Part shown: piece after piece, positions 33,598 through 45,530 of the stretch
How positions within the stretch are numbered: the first letter of the stretch is position 1
How the letters are laid out: each line of letters starts with the position of its first letter
Source: Pipra filicauda
Lineage: Eukaryota; Chordata; Aves; Passeriformes; Pipridae
Reading direction: 5' to 3'
Assembly: GCF_003945595.2 (NCBI RefSeq)
Contig: NW_024104506.1
Location: forward strand, 705,529-769,528
Length of the DNA stretch: 64,000 bases
Position numbers and translations under genes: made by a program
The notes under the pieces: generated by a model
Seen by the model: the letters and a program-made list of their open reading frames with translations, nothing else
Told to the model about the DNA's origin: nothing
Databases searched by the model: none

Positions 33598-35028
33598 GTG
33601 AGTTGCTGCTCGGGGAAAGTAGCCCATGATTTTTCACAAAATACAGTTCTTGGAACTCTGAAATTGCAGGTGATTTCAGTGACTCGCAGGACTTATTTAC
33701 AGCATTCCAGGCAATGTTAATCAGAACCATTTCACATTTTGTGTTCGCCAAGAACACTCACAAATTACCTCGGACAAAATATACTTTCTTCCTATATTTT
33801 AAAGTATGCCGTGGAAGCACCCTATATTTGGAGCCTAGCACATCTGCTCTTTATTCCCAATGTGGGCTTTTCCCCTTGAATACCTTTGTGTACCTTTGTG
33901 TACCACGGTAACTGTTTCCATCCTCGGTGTCAATACCCTGCCCATTTAGAGTGTTATTTTCTTGGCCTGTAGCAAAGCTTAGCCCAATAGCCAGGTTGCC
34001 TTTTATGCCAGAGGCGATTTAATGGCCGCATATTTGGCGGCATCTTTCCTTCCTCGTTAGTGATGCCAGTCTGCCCAGGGTCAGGCTGCCACAGTCCGAC
34101 TTGGGTGCTTGTAGCTCAGCACAATGATGCCACGAGAAAGATTGATTTCAGACTTAATAGCGACACGTCTTCTGCCTAGCTTTTCATCCTCTCTCTCTCC
34201 GTATTGTGCAAAACTTGTTGCCAGCCTGCCTCGCATGAAAAGATACTGGTTTGTTAAGGGGAAATATAAATATGTTGTTTTAGTAGGAAGCCTCGTGCTT
34301 TCCATCGAGATAAAGCAAAGGAGGTTTTCTGTGGGGAGAATCTATTTTCTGTTTGAGTTCTACTGCACAAAATCAACATCAGTTTAGAGGCCTATAAGGA
34401 TGCCTTTAAGATCTTGGATCTTCAAGATCTTGGAGCATATGACTCTATTTCCTGGCACTGTCTCCGAGAGATCTAGTCTTGGCACTGGCTGGAATTCTTA
34501 TTGATTTCTCAACCCTTTGTTCTGGGCTAGAACCGTTCTGGCAGTGGGAGCAGCTGATGACAGGTGCTTGTAATAGACCCTAAAAAACCCTCCCAGTCTG
34601 TGTTTAATGAAACAGCTTTAGTGTTTTGTTACTGGCTTCTTAGGGCTTAAATGCAGAGTTTGAAATGATGCCTTGTGGTTGAGTGAGTGTCTTCCTGCTG
34701 AATTCAGCAGGCATTCAGTGAATTTGGGCTTCTGCAGGTGAATTCAGTCTGGTGTTGTGGTTTTGTTTGTTTCTGTACTTGGGACAGTGAACCAAATGTT
34801 CTTTTTCCCTCTCCGTCAGTGCTCTGAGGAGACCAAATGTCCAGAATGGTGCTGGTGACTTTGCTTGTGCGCCTGCCGGGTAGAGGAGCAGGTTTGGCTC
34901 TGCACAGCCCTGCTCTGGAGGCCGGCAGGGTGCTCTCTGGGTGCCCTGCAGTGCTGCCCTGGGAGCAGAGCAGCCCACGCTGGGCTGTTCCTCAGGGCAG
35001 CTCTTGTGCTCTCTCTCGTCCTTTGCAG

Positions 35029-35217
35029 CGGAGGAGGCGGACCAGCTGAAGAGCCTGTTGCAGCCGAAGTGGCGCGAGCTGGCGCTGGACGTGCCGAAAG
35101 CAGAGGAACTGCCTGGGCTGCCAGAGATGCTGAGAAAGGGCTGACGAATTGGTGGTTACCACGACAACCTGTCACCTGTAACTGAGCTCCACCCACCCCG
35201 TGTCCAAGGAGCTGCAG
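35029..35217 (+). pseudogene. TP53BP2: TP53BP2-like exon block 2 (coiled coil)
   Basis: The acceptor is TCCTTTGCAG and the donor GCAG followed by GTAATG. The frame reads EEADQLKSLLQPKWRELALD and later AEELPGLPEMLRKG. It then meets a TGA and continues in register as RIGGYHDNLSPVTEL. The end (AAGGAGCTGCAG before the donor) matches the expected parent exon end only after another frame shift. Confidence 0.75.
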
Positions 35218-35589
35218 GTAATGGAAAGCCAGCTTGTGACCCCCAACTCTTAAGGGCTTTAAAGACAATTGGGTCCTTTTCTGAGCTCGTCGGGAAGAAA
35301 CGCCACTGCTCCCATTCCTGCCGGGCCCATGTGGCTGCCTGCATGCTGAGGATGGAGGGGTGATGGTACCGAGTTCAAGGGAAAGGGAGGAAGGAGCACA
35401 CTGTGCATATCCCTTTCCTTTCTGCAAATTTGGAGACTAACCAATATTTTCACTGGAGAGAAGACATAACTTCACTTTTTCAACGGCTTTTCTCTTTGTA
35501 ACTGGTTCCCGTCCCCTCTCCTGAAAGTTCATTTGTTTTTCTTTTCCTTGCTTTCCCCTCCTGCCCCACTGCTTGGTGAATTTTTTCAG

Positions 35590-35754
35590 CTGAGGAACAA
35601 AGTGAAGCAGGAGCAGAAAGCCAGGCTGCAGCACCAGAGGGAGCATTGGAAGGAGCGCAGCTTGGAGGTGGCAGTGCTGGAGAAGCGTGTCAGTGAGCTG
35701 CCAGAGCGCCTGGAGAAGAGAAAGGCAACTCTGTCCCAGGGAGAGAATGTACCG
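35590..35754 (+). pseudogene. TP53BP2: TP53BP2-like exon block 3 (intact frame)
   Basis: 165 bp, exactly 55 codons, with acceptor TTTTTTCAG and donor CCG followed by GTAAGT. It is fully open: LRNKVKQEQKARLQHQRE..., then EVAVLEKRVSELPERLEKRK. This is the best preserved block; the heptad-like Leu/Val spacing of the coiled coil is retained. Confidence 0.82.
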
Positions 35755-36223
35755 GTAAGTGTGAGAGATGTCCTAACAACAACATAAATTTTGTTACCTG
35801 GACAGTCTGAAGTAAAAACTTGCTTGTGGGGGAGTTTGTTCAGATGCTAGACCTGTTGTCTTGATCCATATGTAGTGGAAGTCTTGTGTTATTAAAGTCC
35901 TTTTCATGGTACATTAGTGTTAACCTACTTACTCTTTACAGGCAAGAACTCTTCTTATGTTGTCATGGATTTTTTTTTTAAGGTTTTTGTTGATTTTTTT
36001 TTTTTTATTTGCTATTTCTACCTCAAGTTTATAATTTTTATTATAATATATAATAAACCCTAATTATATAGTTATAATGCTTAAAGCTTTTTCAAAAAAG
36101 CCTCTAATATTGAGGTATCATTTGCTACTTGTTTTGTCCTTTGTGACTTCTGTTTCAAGCTCTGGACAGATACTGCGGCATAAAATTCTTTACATTTTCA
36201 TCTTTTTTTTTTTTTCCCCAAAG

Positions 36224-36462
36224 GTTTCTTCAGATGGAAATTCACCACAGCCAGTGGCTTCTGCTCCAAGGGGAGTGGCAGCAGTAGGTCCTTCTATCCA
36301 GTCCTCTACTATGCCACATATTGCTTCCAGACCTGAACTTTAGGTGAAAGCAGCATTCTCAGGTGGGACATGAGCCTTGCCAGGCAGCTGAGGGTCTGCT
36401 GAAATCACAAACTCCGCCCAACGTGGGAGCTGGGAACCGTTCACAAGCTAAAGCTCCTGCAG
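36224..36462 (+). pseudogene. TP53BP2: TP53BP2-like exon block 4
   Basis: After a long T-tract and AAAG acceptor the frame reads VSSDGNSPQPVASAPRG and VAAVGPSIQSSTMPHIASRP, then stops at TAG (36341-36343). The decayed remainder (VKAAFSGGT, a stop, then more stops) still resembles the parent. The donor is GCAG followed by GTAAGA. Confidence 0.82.
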
Positions 36463-38153
36463 GTAAGAGCTTATGATTAATAGTTCTTATCCAGACATGT
36501 TTTGGTTCACCTAACTGCTCTGTTTTGGTGGTTTGGGGTTTTTTTTGTTTGTTTGTTTTTGAAGCAAAGAGTTACTTGCGATGTAAGTCTCGCTACTTGC
36601 AATTATTTTTTTTTGTGCCTGTGAATACATTTATAAGCAGTGAGGTTATACGGTTCAATGTTATAAATTAGGTAATTCTCTTAGTGAGCAACTGGAGTTG
36701 TTATACAGTGTGGACTGCAGAAGGATTTGCGTGTAAACTAATTATTTTTTTTATTTTAAAGCTCTCCTAAAAACTATACACCAGTGTGCGTTTGAGTTTC
36801 TAGAGTCAGTTTTGGGTCATACCTGGTAACAATCTGGTGCCTGGATTTAACAACTAGCAAAGCCAAGTTTTGTGATCATGCATTTTGGAAATGACACGTG
36901 TAAAGGATTTACCATTAGCATTGCAGGAAATATTGGAGGAGGCAGCTGATCGTAGCACAGAAATAGCAATAAAGTTACTGACTTGCTGCTGACTGAGGCT
37001 TGGCCTCTGCTACTTGGAGAGTTAATGGAGATTTGCTTGGCTTCTCCGTGGGTTTCTCCTAAGACAGACAGTTCAGTTCCATGAGAAAGAAGTGTAGAGA
37101 AAACTAGAGAGTGTCCTCTTTTGGGAGAAGACTCACTTTTCACCTGGGAGGGAAGAGAAACTGATTTTTCTCAAAAGAAAAAATAGAGAGTAAGCTCGTA
37201 GAATAATTCTGTTTATTTTTTTTTTTTGTCCCTCCCTCCATCTCCAGTTGTGGCAGATATTATTAACTATTGCACAAGTGTCTCTTGCTGGATTGGAGAA
37301 TGGAGGATTGTTTCATTTCATTGGGTTTGCTGATCCTAAAACTACTGGAGTGGAATTTTAGCTCTAGACCAGACCAAATTTGAATTTTTGCTGGAGGAAT
37401 GTATGGTGCTGAGCTATTTGAACTAAAACGTTGCTTCTTCCTTTGTGGTGTTTGGACACTGCGACTGCAATCTTAGAGAGACGTTTCGGTGTTTTGTCAG
37501 AATGAAGCTTTTCTCATGCTGCTTATCATTACCGTTTGAATTTCACAATACTCATTGTATTACGTTATTTAGGCTGTAGTGGAGAGAAGTTGGTGAAGTA
37601 TTTAATAACAAATTGCAAGCATTTCCTTAGTGATTTTTGCAGACCTGCCTGTCTAGACCAGGGAATGTGAAGCTCAGCTGTAACGCAATCCCTCTGTGCA
37701 CATTGAACAGAGGATTTTTCTCCTGTTTTGGATGTCACTGGCAGGGTCTGTCTGTGCTTTAAAGTATTGCGTTTGTCTTTGCACAACAGTGTTTTCCATG
37801 CTTTCTTAATGTCATGCCACTTTTAACTTACTGCAGATATTCAAAGAAAGTTTCCCGCTAGCTGGAAGGAAGGCAGTCTAGAGAAGTTTCCTTTCTGAAT
37901 GCTCTAGGTGTGGGTGTGTGCTAGGACAAATACTTTTGCTGCTGCTTTGATGGTTGTCTCTGAACTTGGTTTGCATTCTCTTTAAAAACAAAGGACTGAA
38001 AATCTATAGGGATAGGATTTGTAGCAGTTCACCTGTATGTGATACTTGCATGCTGTCTAGACCTGTCTCTTGAAAAAAAAACTCCTACCTATAATAAGTA
38101 AATCAATAAAAACTGTCATTTCAGCTTAGTCTGTTCCACTTGTTCTCTCCTAG

Positions 38154-38282
38154 GTTCTGTGGTCACCTGTGCAAAACCTTCCCCATCTGCCCCTGACTGG
38201 AGTAGTTCAAATGCAGACAATCATATTGGTCAGGGATCAGCCTTGACTTCAGGAAAAGGAATTGCGACTAGTGAAGGACAAG
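38154..38282 (+). pseudogene. TP53BP2: TP53BP2-like exon block 5
   Basis: The acceptor is TCTCTCCTAG and the donor CAAG followed by GTATGT. It is open throughout and includes APDWSSSNADNHIGQGSALT, a segment that follows the coiled coil in ASPP2. No further TP53BP2-like exon is recognised downstream. Confidence 0.75.
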
Positions 38283-41057
38283 GTATGTTCTTATGGGCTT
38301 GGCTGATCTTAAAATGTGGAGGATCTGAGCTGTGTGACCTTGCTCAGCCTCCAAATGCCAGTCTGGAGAGGCCCAGGGCACTGTTAGGATGTGCACTGGA
38401 TATGCTTGACCCGCACAGGTGTCTGAATTCAGGGGATATGGCACCACAGAGGCACCTTTGTCATGTCCTCGATCTCTGCCTGAACTGGAGTGAAATTCCT
38501 GGCTGAACCTGGGCAGCTGTGTGATCCCACCCTGAAAGATCCAGTCCTGGGCAAGGAGGTTTCCAGTGGCACTTGGGTTTCCTGTGGGTGTCCAAGAGAT
38601 CCTGTGCCCAGCTCTGATCAGTGGGACACAAGGCTCATGGGAGACATGTCCTTTCCTGCAGCAGCTGCACATGGTGGTTGAAGCAGGAAAAGCTCTAAAA
38701 CGAGGAGGAAGGGCAAAGATCTCGGCCAAGCACAGGAGGTCTATTTTGAAATTACCATGCCCTCAGTAATCATTGTCATCCTGGGAATTTGTAACGATGA
38801 TGTAAACACAACCTTATCATATTAGCAATGCAGTCATTTCTTCTGATATTGACCTCAAAGTTATTTTTGGGAGCTCAATTATAGGAACAAAGATTTCAGA
38901 ACTGAAACAGGAGAGGTTCTGGCTGCACTGAAGGAAGACTCATGAGGCCAATCCAGCAGGAACAGGGCCCTGGGAACCAGTTGGTCAGTGAAACTGTGCA
39001 GTCACTGCTGGGGACAGAGGAGAAGGAAAGTCACTCCTTTGCCTCTTGAATATGTCTTTCCATTCTGTGGGTTTGTTTATTATAAATCACATGGTTAAAA
39101 AACCCAACCCCCTACCTTGGCAGGGCCTTATAAGGAGTGTTTTGCTGACAGCAAAACCGGAGCCAACCCAGCTCATTCCCTCTCCGGAAGCTCTGCTTGC
39201 AAGTGCTGGGCAGGCACATCCCCACTGCCAGGGTTTTCCTCTCCCCCACACACAGTCTGCACAAACACAGCAAAGAGCAGAGGAAACCTCTGGAATTCAT
39301 TTGCTCCAGCCCCACTGCTCCAGGAGGGCTGATTGCAGGTGGTTGCCCAGGATTAGGTACAGCCAATGCAGCTGCTACCTCAGCAATAAAGTTTTGGGGG
39401 TGCATCTGTCAATCAGAGATGCTGGAAGACATCAGCAAATGCCCCTCATTCCTGGGAGCTGGGATGAGGTCTGTTCTCCTCTCAGGAAGACAAGGGTGGC
39501 AGGGAGCAGCCAACTGGACGTGGGGCTATTTGGACCTGGGCAGCTTTGGCTCATACATTGAGCAAAGTCATCCCAACAAGAAACTCCTGTGAGTGGACAA
39601 ACCCTATGCCTCCTTTGCTGCTGAATCTCTCCTCTTCCTTGACATCTTCCCAGCATGGCCTAGAGCATGGTCTTAGAGAGCATATTCTAGAGAGAAGTGG
39701 AATTGCATTGGAACACCCTTCCCCCAAGGGAGGTTTTCAGAAGTTTAATGTGATTCTCTAAATAGACCTTGAGTTACTCCCCTGGCCAAAGTTTCTGCTC
39801 CCAAATTCCTGCAGAGCAATGGAGCAGCTGAAAGTGGAAACGTCCTGGCTCCTCAACCTGAAAACATCTTAAATTGCAGTGACCCCAAACCCAAGGGTGA
39901 GGCAGCTCTCTTGTGGAGCAGAGCTGTGCCCTTCTGGGGGTATAAGGATGGACAGCCCAGGGCATCTCTGCTGTCATGAGAGGTTTGTGTGTGAGCAGCT
40001 GAGTCCAGCACCCGCTGTCCTTCCCATGAGCTCAGGACAACTGCAAAAGAGAACACCAGGCTTAGGATTTACACATCTTCACTGCTGCCCTGTTAGGTTA
40101 AAACACACTTACTCAGATTGAATTTGTTCTTGTTGTTGTTTCCTTTCCTATGATGTTTCCCAGATCATCTGTGACCTGGAAGGGAGGAAAGACTCCAACA
40201 GAATGGCTTTTGCCTTGAGACAGAGAAATGAAGGGTTGGGCTCTGATCAGAGATGTTTGTCAGTCCTTCCTCCTGAGAGAGCCTCACCTGCTCTCCCAGC
40301 TCAGAGACCTGCGCCTATGAGAAAACAAGCTGTGCAAACCCTAACTGTGTCAATAATACAAGCCCATCCAGCTGTCGTTGATCTGCACAGCCAGAGAACT
40401 TCCTCCCTGAGGACACTGCTGTCAGAGCTGTGAGATCAAAGCAGGAGGGTCAGGCCTGGCCTGAGCAGCCAGATGGGTCCCCCAGCCCCCTGCAACCTCC
40501 CCCACAGTGTTGCCCTGGTTTGACCCAATGGCTGCATGTCCCTCAAAGTACAGCAGGACCCAGGGAAAGGGCGTGTGGAGCAGCTGTGCAGCAATGAGGG
40601 ACAGAGCTGCTTTGGGGAGGGCAGGAGGATGATTGCTTCCTCCAGCTCCCATGGACCTCTGAGCAAAGGGGGCGATTTCCAACCCCTCTGAGGGATTTAT
40701 ATTGTGGGACCTGATATATGCTGGAGCCCTTTTGAGAGCAAGAGGTATCCACCTGGAACCACAAACCCACCCAAAATTGCATTGGGGAGGTGTCAAACAG
40801 GAGACAAGGGAGATTCAGGATGGAGCCACGTGGGTGAGAAGGTTTTCACCCAGCACAGACTCTGCAGGTGGGAACGGGGACAGGGGCACGGGGCTGAGCT
40901 GGGTTGCTGCCCCTCTGACCAAAACCCTCTGTGCCCGAGGGTGCAGGTGCCAGTGTGATGGCCCAGGACATCTGCAGCTCCCCAGGGGATGGTGAGTACC
41001 GGGATAGGTCCATAAATGGAGCTGTGGGTGACTGGAAATGGGAAGAAAGAGGGGCTT
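38283..41057. other. No gene identified downstream of the pseudogene
   Basis: Moderate-GC sequence with many short open frames and no recognised domain. It may represent remaining intron of the pseudogene at its left end. Confidence 0.45.
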
Positions 41058-41445
41058 TGTGTAGACGGCAAAACTGGGTGAACAATTTGTCCTGCATTTT
41101 GAGGGCCTTGCCTTGGCATAGCTAAAGCACAAGCAGCAAAAGAAGCTGCGTAGCTAACATGGCTACAGGCTCTGAAGTTAGAACTTCAGAAAAGAAGACT
41201 CCCTGCCAAGGTCAAGGAGGAGTCTTAGAAAGCTAAACAAGTTTTTTCATCTCTTATGGACACCTGCGATGCTCCAATTAACACCGGACAACAAAGTATG
41301 TTTCTCTTATATATCCAGTGCTGTGTGAAGAAGAATCACGCATCCAGGTGTAGCAGCAGTATATAATAAACGTTCTTCTTCTAATAAACGGACATTTTGC
41401 CAACCATATTGGCCTGTGAGCAGTCTGTTCCGAGCCCCTCCACCA
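41058..41445 (+). mobile_element. LTR-like element, boundaries approximate
   Basis: The segment has LTR features in + orientation: a TATATA stretch (TCTTATATATCC near 41308), two AATAAA signals (41365 and 41383) and an end resembling other ERV LTRs here (GCAGTCTGTTCCGAGCCCC). A possible start TGTGTAGACGG lies at 41058. No target duplication is convincing. It could be a fragment of a larger ERV. Confidence 0.5.
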
Positions 41446-41671
41446 GTAGCTTTGTTCTTTGGGGTTGGTTTGTTTGGTTTTGGTTTGTGACTGTGAACCC
41501 CTGAAGAGGAAATTCTTCCCCGCCCAGATCTGAGACATTTTGCAGTCCTGAAAAAAGTAGAATTGTACCAGGCCATCCCTGTGCCATCTCTCCAGGTGAC
41601 CTCCCAGTTCCTGCCCTCCAAGATCACCTCCAAGACTCAGCAGGGAGAGTTCATCTTTTGTAAGGAGTGGA

Positions 41672-41946
41672 TGTAGGGAACCGAGATTATATGACCCTGG
41701 GAGAAACATAGAAGGGGAACTTGGCAAGATAAATGTGGAGGTGGTGAGATGTATCCTTGTGTGTGGGAAATTAATTGAGAGTAATTTTCTCCTAGACAGT
41801 GAATGCTTAACTAAAAAGTAGATATAGAGAAAAGTTACTAAAAAGAATTTACTGCTGATGTAACAGGGTATATAAACCGTGAAAGAACTGTAATAAATGA
41901 TTCAATTATACCACACTCCTTGGAGTCCGTGCCCTAGTATGCCACA
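41672..41946 (+). mobile_element. Short LTR-like element
   Basis: Contains TATATAAA at about 41869-41877, AATAAA at 41892-41897 and a short U5-like end, CCTTGGAGTCCGTGCCCTAG, before TATGCCACA. A TGTAGGGAACCGAG start resembles the TGTGGGGAATCTCGG start of the LTRs at 44128 and 48885, which suggests a related family. Flanking duplications were not found. Confidence 0.5.
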
Positions 41947-44127
41947 AGGGGGTTGAGGTGAACAGCCTGAAAGCCCAGCAGGGGCAGCTGAGCTATTCTG
42001 TGTCTTTGACCATGATGAGTGGGAGCTCAGGACATAAACATGTGGATACCAGCACAAGGACAACAGCAACCGAGTGAGAAACTCTGCCCTCAGTGCTCCC
42101 CAGAACCTGAGAGTCACAGGTGAGTCCTGGCACTGAGGAACAGGCAGGCAATACTCATAGGCCCAACAGACCAGAGGTGAGGGAGGGCACCCCACCCTGC
42201 CCCATGACATGTCCCTGGGCTCTTGGGATGCTGGGGGTCAGTGTGCAGTTCAGCCCAGCCTTTGGCACCAGGGACACTCCTCCCAGTCCCAGGAGAGAAT
42301 CCTGCTCCTCTCCTGCCCCAGCATCACGGAAAGGGGACAGTGGTGGTGCCAGATCTAATCCAGAGCCACAGCTGTGCAGGACATTCATTCATTGATCCCC
42401 AGAGTTGATAGATGGTGGATCGGGGGTCCCCACAGTGGCTGAGTCTGTGCAGTACCTGGGGGACCTGCAGACTCTCAGCCTGTGCCTTTCTCCTCCCAGG
42501 CAGCAGGTCCAGCTCCCAGGCAGGGACAGCCACTGAAGCTCAGTGATTCCTTCCTCATGACCCTTGGCATAAGGCCCAAGGGCTGCCCAGCTGCCACCTC
42601 CAGGACACTGTGAGAGGATCATCAGTTGAGATCTTGCTTGACTCTAAGGGCATTTCAGCTTCCTCTCCCCATCATACCTTCTCTTGTCTCTCCTATACCT
42701 GTAAGAGCCAATGTCAAGGAAATAGGGCAGATTTGCATGAGCTGCATCTTTCCATATTCATCCAATGAATATGTGATCTGGGGGCTCTGCTCAGTGTCAG
42801 GGATGGTCCCTGCACAGGATACTGTGAGATTCACAAGCTCTGCAATTCTCTGACAGGCAGCAATGCCTCCACCAAGACAGTGCTCCCACCCAGAAGCAAG
42901 TGGTGATTTGTGAGCCCTTTCCACCATTCCTTCCTTCTGGACATGTCTTGTCCACATTGTGACCCTCCCCTCTTCCAAAGCCAGCCATTCCCCTCTGGAT
43001 CTGGATCCTGTGCTGTGTCCTCACCTTGCTCCTCCTGTCATCTGCCCCCATCATCACCCTCACGCTGGAGAGATGGAGCCACTGGGGCACTGGGACTACC
43101 CAACCTGGAAACATCCCCATCCCTAGTGGGGATGCCCTCCCTGCCCTGGACTTGCTTCTGTCCCCTGTCTCTCATGAACAGAGTGGGACCAACCCCTGCC
43201 CCAGCTCCCCTTTGGGCTCAGCCCAGTTGGGGCAGTGCCCAAGGACTGTGCTGCCATTGCCCTGCTCTGCTGTGCTCAGCCCCTGCTCTGTCCTCAGACT
43301 CAGCCCTGTTGGACTTGCACCCACCCAGCTGTGCCAAACCCCCACTGATGCCCCTCCTGCTCCCAGAGAGCAGCATCTCCAGCTTATGGGAAAGGGAGAG
43401 GGGATGCAGCCATCTCCTGTGTTATCCAACGCAAGATGGTGTTCACGTGGAACCTTGATGTCTCCCCTCTGTGAGGATCTGTGGGCATGTGCTGGAAATT
43501 GCTGGAGGAGCTGCAATTCCTGGAGGAGCTGCATTTCTCCTGTTCCCCCTATAGTCATGGTTTTAGCTCTCCTGAAGGAAATGTTTGGTTGGAGAGGCCT
43601 CAAAACACGCCCAGACCCTTCACCACTAAAACACCCCCTCCCAGTTCTGTGAAATCATCTGGTGCAGGCAGGAAAAGTGTCCACACAAGTTCTCTGAGAG
43701 GGGCAGAGACAGATAGGAAAGCCTGGAAGATCTGTGAGCTGTAAAGAGAGCATGAAGTTGCACCCCAAAGGGAAAGGTGCTGCCTTTGGCCTATCCCAGG
43801 AGAGGGGTCTGGTGAAATGCCGCCCTAAGAGCGGTCTGTCTCCAGGGTTTGTAACCAAAACCTGGTTCATGGGGCTCATATAGAGACATAAAAAGGCAGC
43901 CAACATGGGAATCTTCAAAGCTCTCTTTGTGTAAAGCCTCAACATTAATGCAAACCTGTATCTAGCAACTGATGACAGTTTTGGTGCTGGAACAGATATG
44001 GCCCTGTGACCTCATAGGCACAGGCTGTTCTGGGTATAGACAGGGTAACAAGTGACATTTCATTGTGATTTATGTTTGAGAAGGATAGCCAAGACAAGAA
44101 AGGAGGGGCACTAGAAGAGTACAAATA
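41947..44127. other. No gene identified
   Basis: GC-moderate DNA with long but motif-free frames on both strands (for example 42910-43458). No exon, CR1 or LTR signature is recognised. Confidence 0.4.
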
Positions 44128-44575
44128 TGTGGGGAATCTCGGCTGGACCGAGACCCTAACATGGAACGAAAAGGTGACTGAGAATAGAGGCCTTAATCCT
44201 GACAACATATTGATGCACCCTGAGAGAGGAGAAAAACACCAGGAGAAAGCTGTCCCGTGAGAACAAGGACGCTGTCCCATGAGAACAAGGACTTATTTTG
44301 AACAAAGTGGCTAAGTAGAATGTAAACATAAGAAGAAAACAAGAACAGATGTGCAGAGAGACTGTGAGAAAGTAAGACTGAGAAAGTCCACCTATCAGCC
44401 GTGAGAATTGTGGTTTGTGTATTTGAATTAACCTATCTGTGTAGAATACGTGTGCCTAAAAAACTGCATTTAAGGAGCTGTAAAGACAGCTCCACGGCTG
44501 CTGCTGTTCCCTTTTTTCTTTCCAATAAACTTTCTTACTGGATACTTTGTGTCGCAGTCCGTTCCAACAGCAACA
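44128..44575 (+). mobile_element. Solo LTR of the tRNA-Trp provirus family
   Basis: 448 bp from TGTGGGGAATCTCGGCTGG to CCGTTCCAACAGCAACA. Perfect 6-bp direct repeats CAAATA flank it (44122-44127 and 44576-44581), the duplication size of alpha/beta-retrovirus-like elements. It aligns along its full length, in reverse orientation, with the provirus LTR at 48415-48885, including CCTATCAGCCGTGAGAATTG, a TTTAAGG TATA-like element and CCAATAAAC. No internal sequence is attached, so it is a product of LTR-LTR recombination. Confidence 0.88.
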
Positions 44576-45384
44576 CAAATATGAATGTTTGAGACTCTGG
44601 TTAATGTCTCAGCTGAGCTCAGGCCAGAGATGTCTCCCCTTTCTATCCCAGTTTACCTCCAGGGTCCCTTCATGTCTCTCCAGCCACCCCTTTGTATCTC
44701 CAGGGCTGTCTCTGGGCAGCTCAACCCCATTCTGGGAGGGACAGTGGAAGGCACAGGTGCAGCTGGGGAGAGAGAAATCCATGTTTGTTCTCCACTGGAG
44801 CAGAAGCACCTGATCATTGCACACCCCTATTGCCAGAGCCGTGTGAGCACAGCAGGGCCTCTGCCCCTGTGTGCTTGTGCATCCAGGGGAGCATCAGTGT
44901 GGGCATAGAGAAGGGCTTACCCGGAGCTGGATCACAGGGTTTATGGACACACAGGTTCAGCTGACACAGGGGGATGGAGATGTCTTCACTCGAGGTGCCC
45001 ACGTGTCCATGTACAATACAGGGAATAGATTTGATAAGGATTTATCCATCAGACATTGTCAATACTTGTGCAAGTCACAGAGATCCTTTTGGTTCAAGGC
45101 ATCCAGAACACATTTCTGATGGGTGTAGGAAGGGGGGGGACTGGTGAAAGGGCTGGGTGTGGACATGTTGGCATGGCCAGAGCTTGTGGGGAGGTGTTGC
45201 CCTGCCAAGCCAAGCACTGGCAATTCCCCACCAGAAGTGGTGCAGACAAGCCCAGGGGTTGGCACAGGGCAGGTTCCTGGGGACAGGGACAAAGCCACTG
45301 GGAGCTGCAGGGATGTCTGTAAACCCCATGTGCTGTGGGGCGTGGAAGTGAGGTTGTCCTTCCTGGAGTTTCTCTTTCTTTTTG
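44576..45384. other. No gene identified
   Basis: Sequence between the solo LTR and the truncated end of the provirus. Only motif-free frames. Confidence 0.4.
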
Positions 45385-45530
45385 ACAGTCTTTATTGGCA
45401 TTATCTCTAGCTAGTTATGTAACTAGCAGCTTCTGTAACTGTGTCACAAAACTTGTTTCTCTACAGCGTTTTGCAGCTTTTCCACGAATTGTAAGAATGG
45501 TTCCTGAGCACCTGGATGCATAGTGGTGCA
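45385..45530 (-). pseudogene. ERV gag remnant, capsid C-terminal-like
   Basis: Read on the minus strand, one frame gives EPFLQFVEKLQNAVEKQV, resembling the segment after the major homology region of retroviral capsid. After a stop and frame change another frame gives LARDNANKDCQ, resembling the NAN-x-DC motif that follows. The reading frame is interrupted by stops and at least one shift, and homology ends at about 45385, the truncation point of the element. Confidence 0.65.

Larger units (their letters stand above)
33419..38282 (+). pseudogene. TP53BP2: TP53BP2 (ASPP2)-like duplicated pseudogene, five exons
   Basis: TP53BP2 encodes ASPP2, a p53- and PP1-binding protein with an N-terminal ubiquitin-like fold, a central coiled coil, a proline-rich region and C-terminal ankyrin repeats and SH3. 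Five blocks here, in order on one strand, match the coiled coil and the segment just after it: 33419-33597, 35029-35217, 35590-35754, 36224-36462 and 38154-38282. All four introns (1431, 372, 469 and 1691 bp) keep GT...AG borders, so it arose by genomic duplication, not retrotransposition. It is broken by a 1-nt frame shift and terminal TGA in the first block, a TGA and a shift in the second, and a TAG plus further stops in the fourth. Upstream and downstream exons were not found. PPP1R13B (ASPP1) is the alternative parent, but the motifs QSSTMP and PDWS fit TP53BP2 better. Confidence 0.8.

Noticed and set aside
41672..44575. 41672-41946 and 44128-44575 as the two LTRs of one + strand provirus
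   Set aside because: The LTRs are too different in length and sequence, no viral internal sequence lies between them, and the second has its own perfect target duplication.
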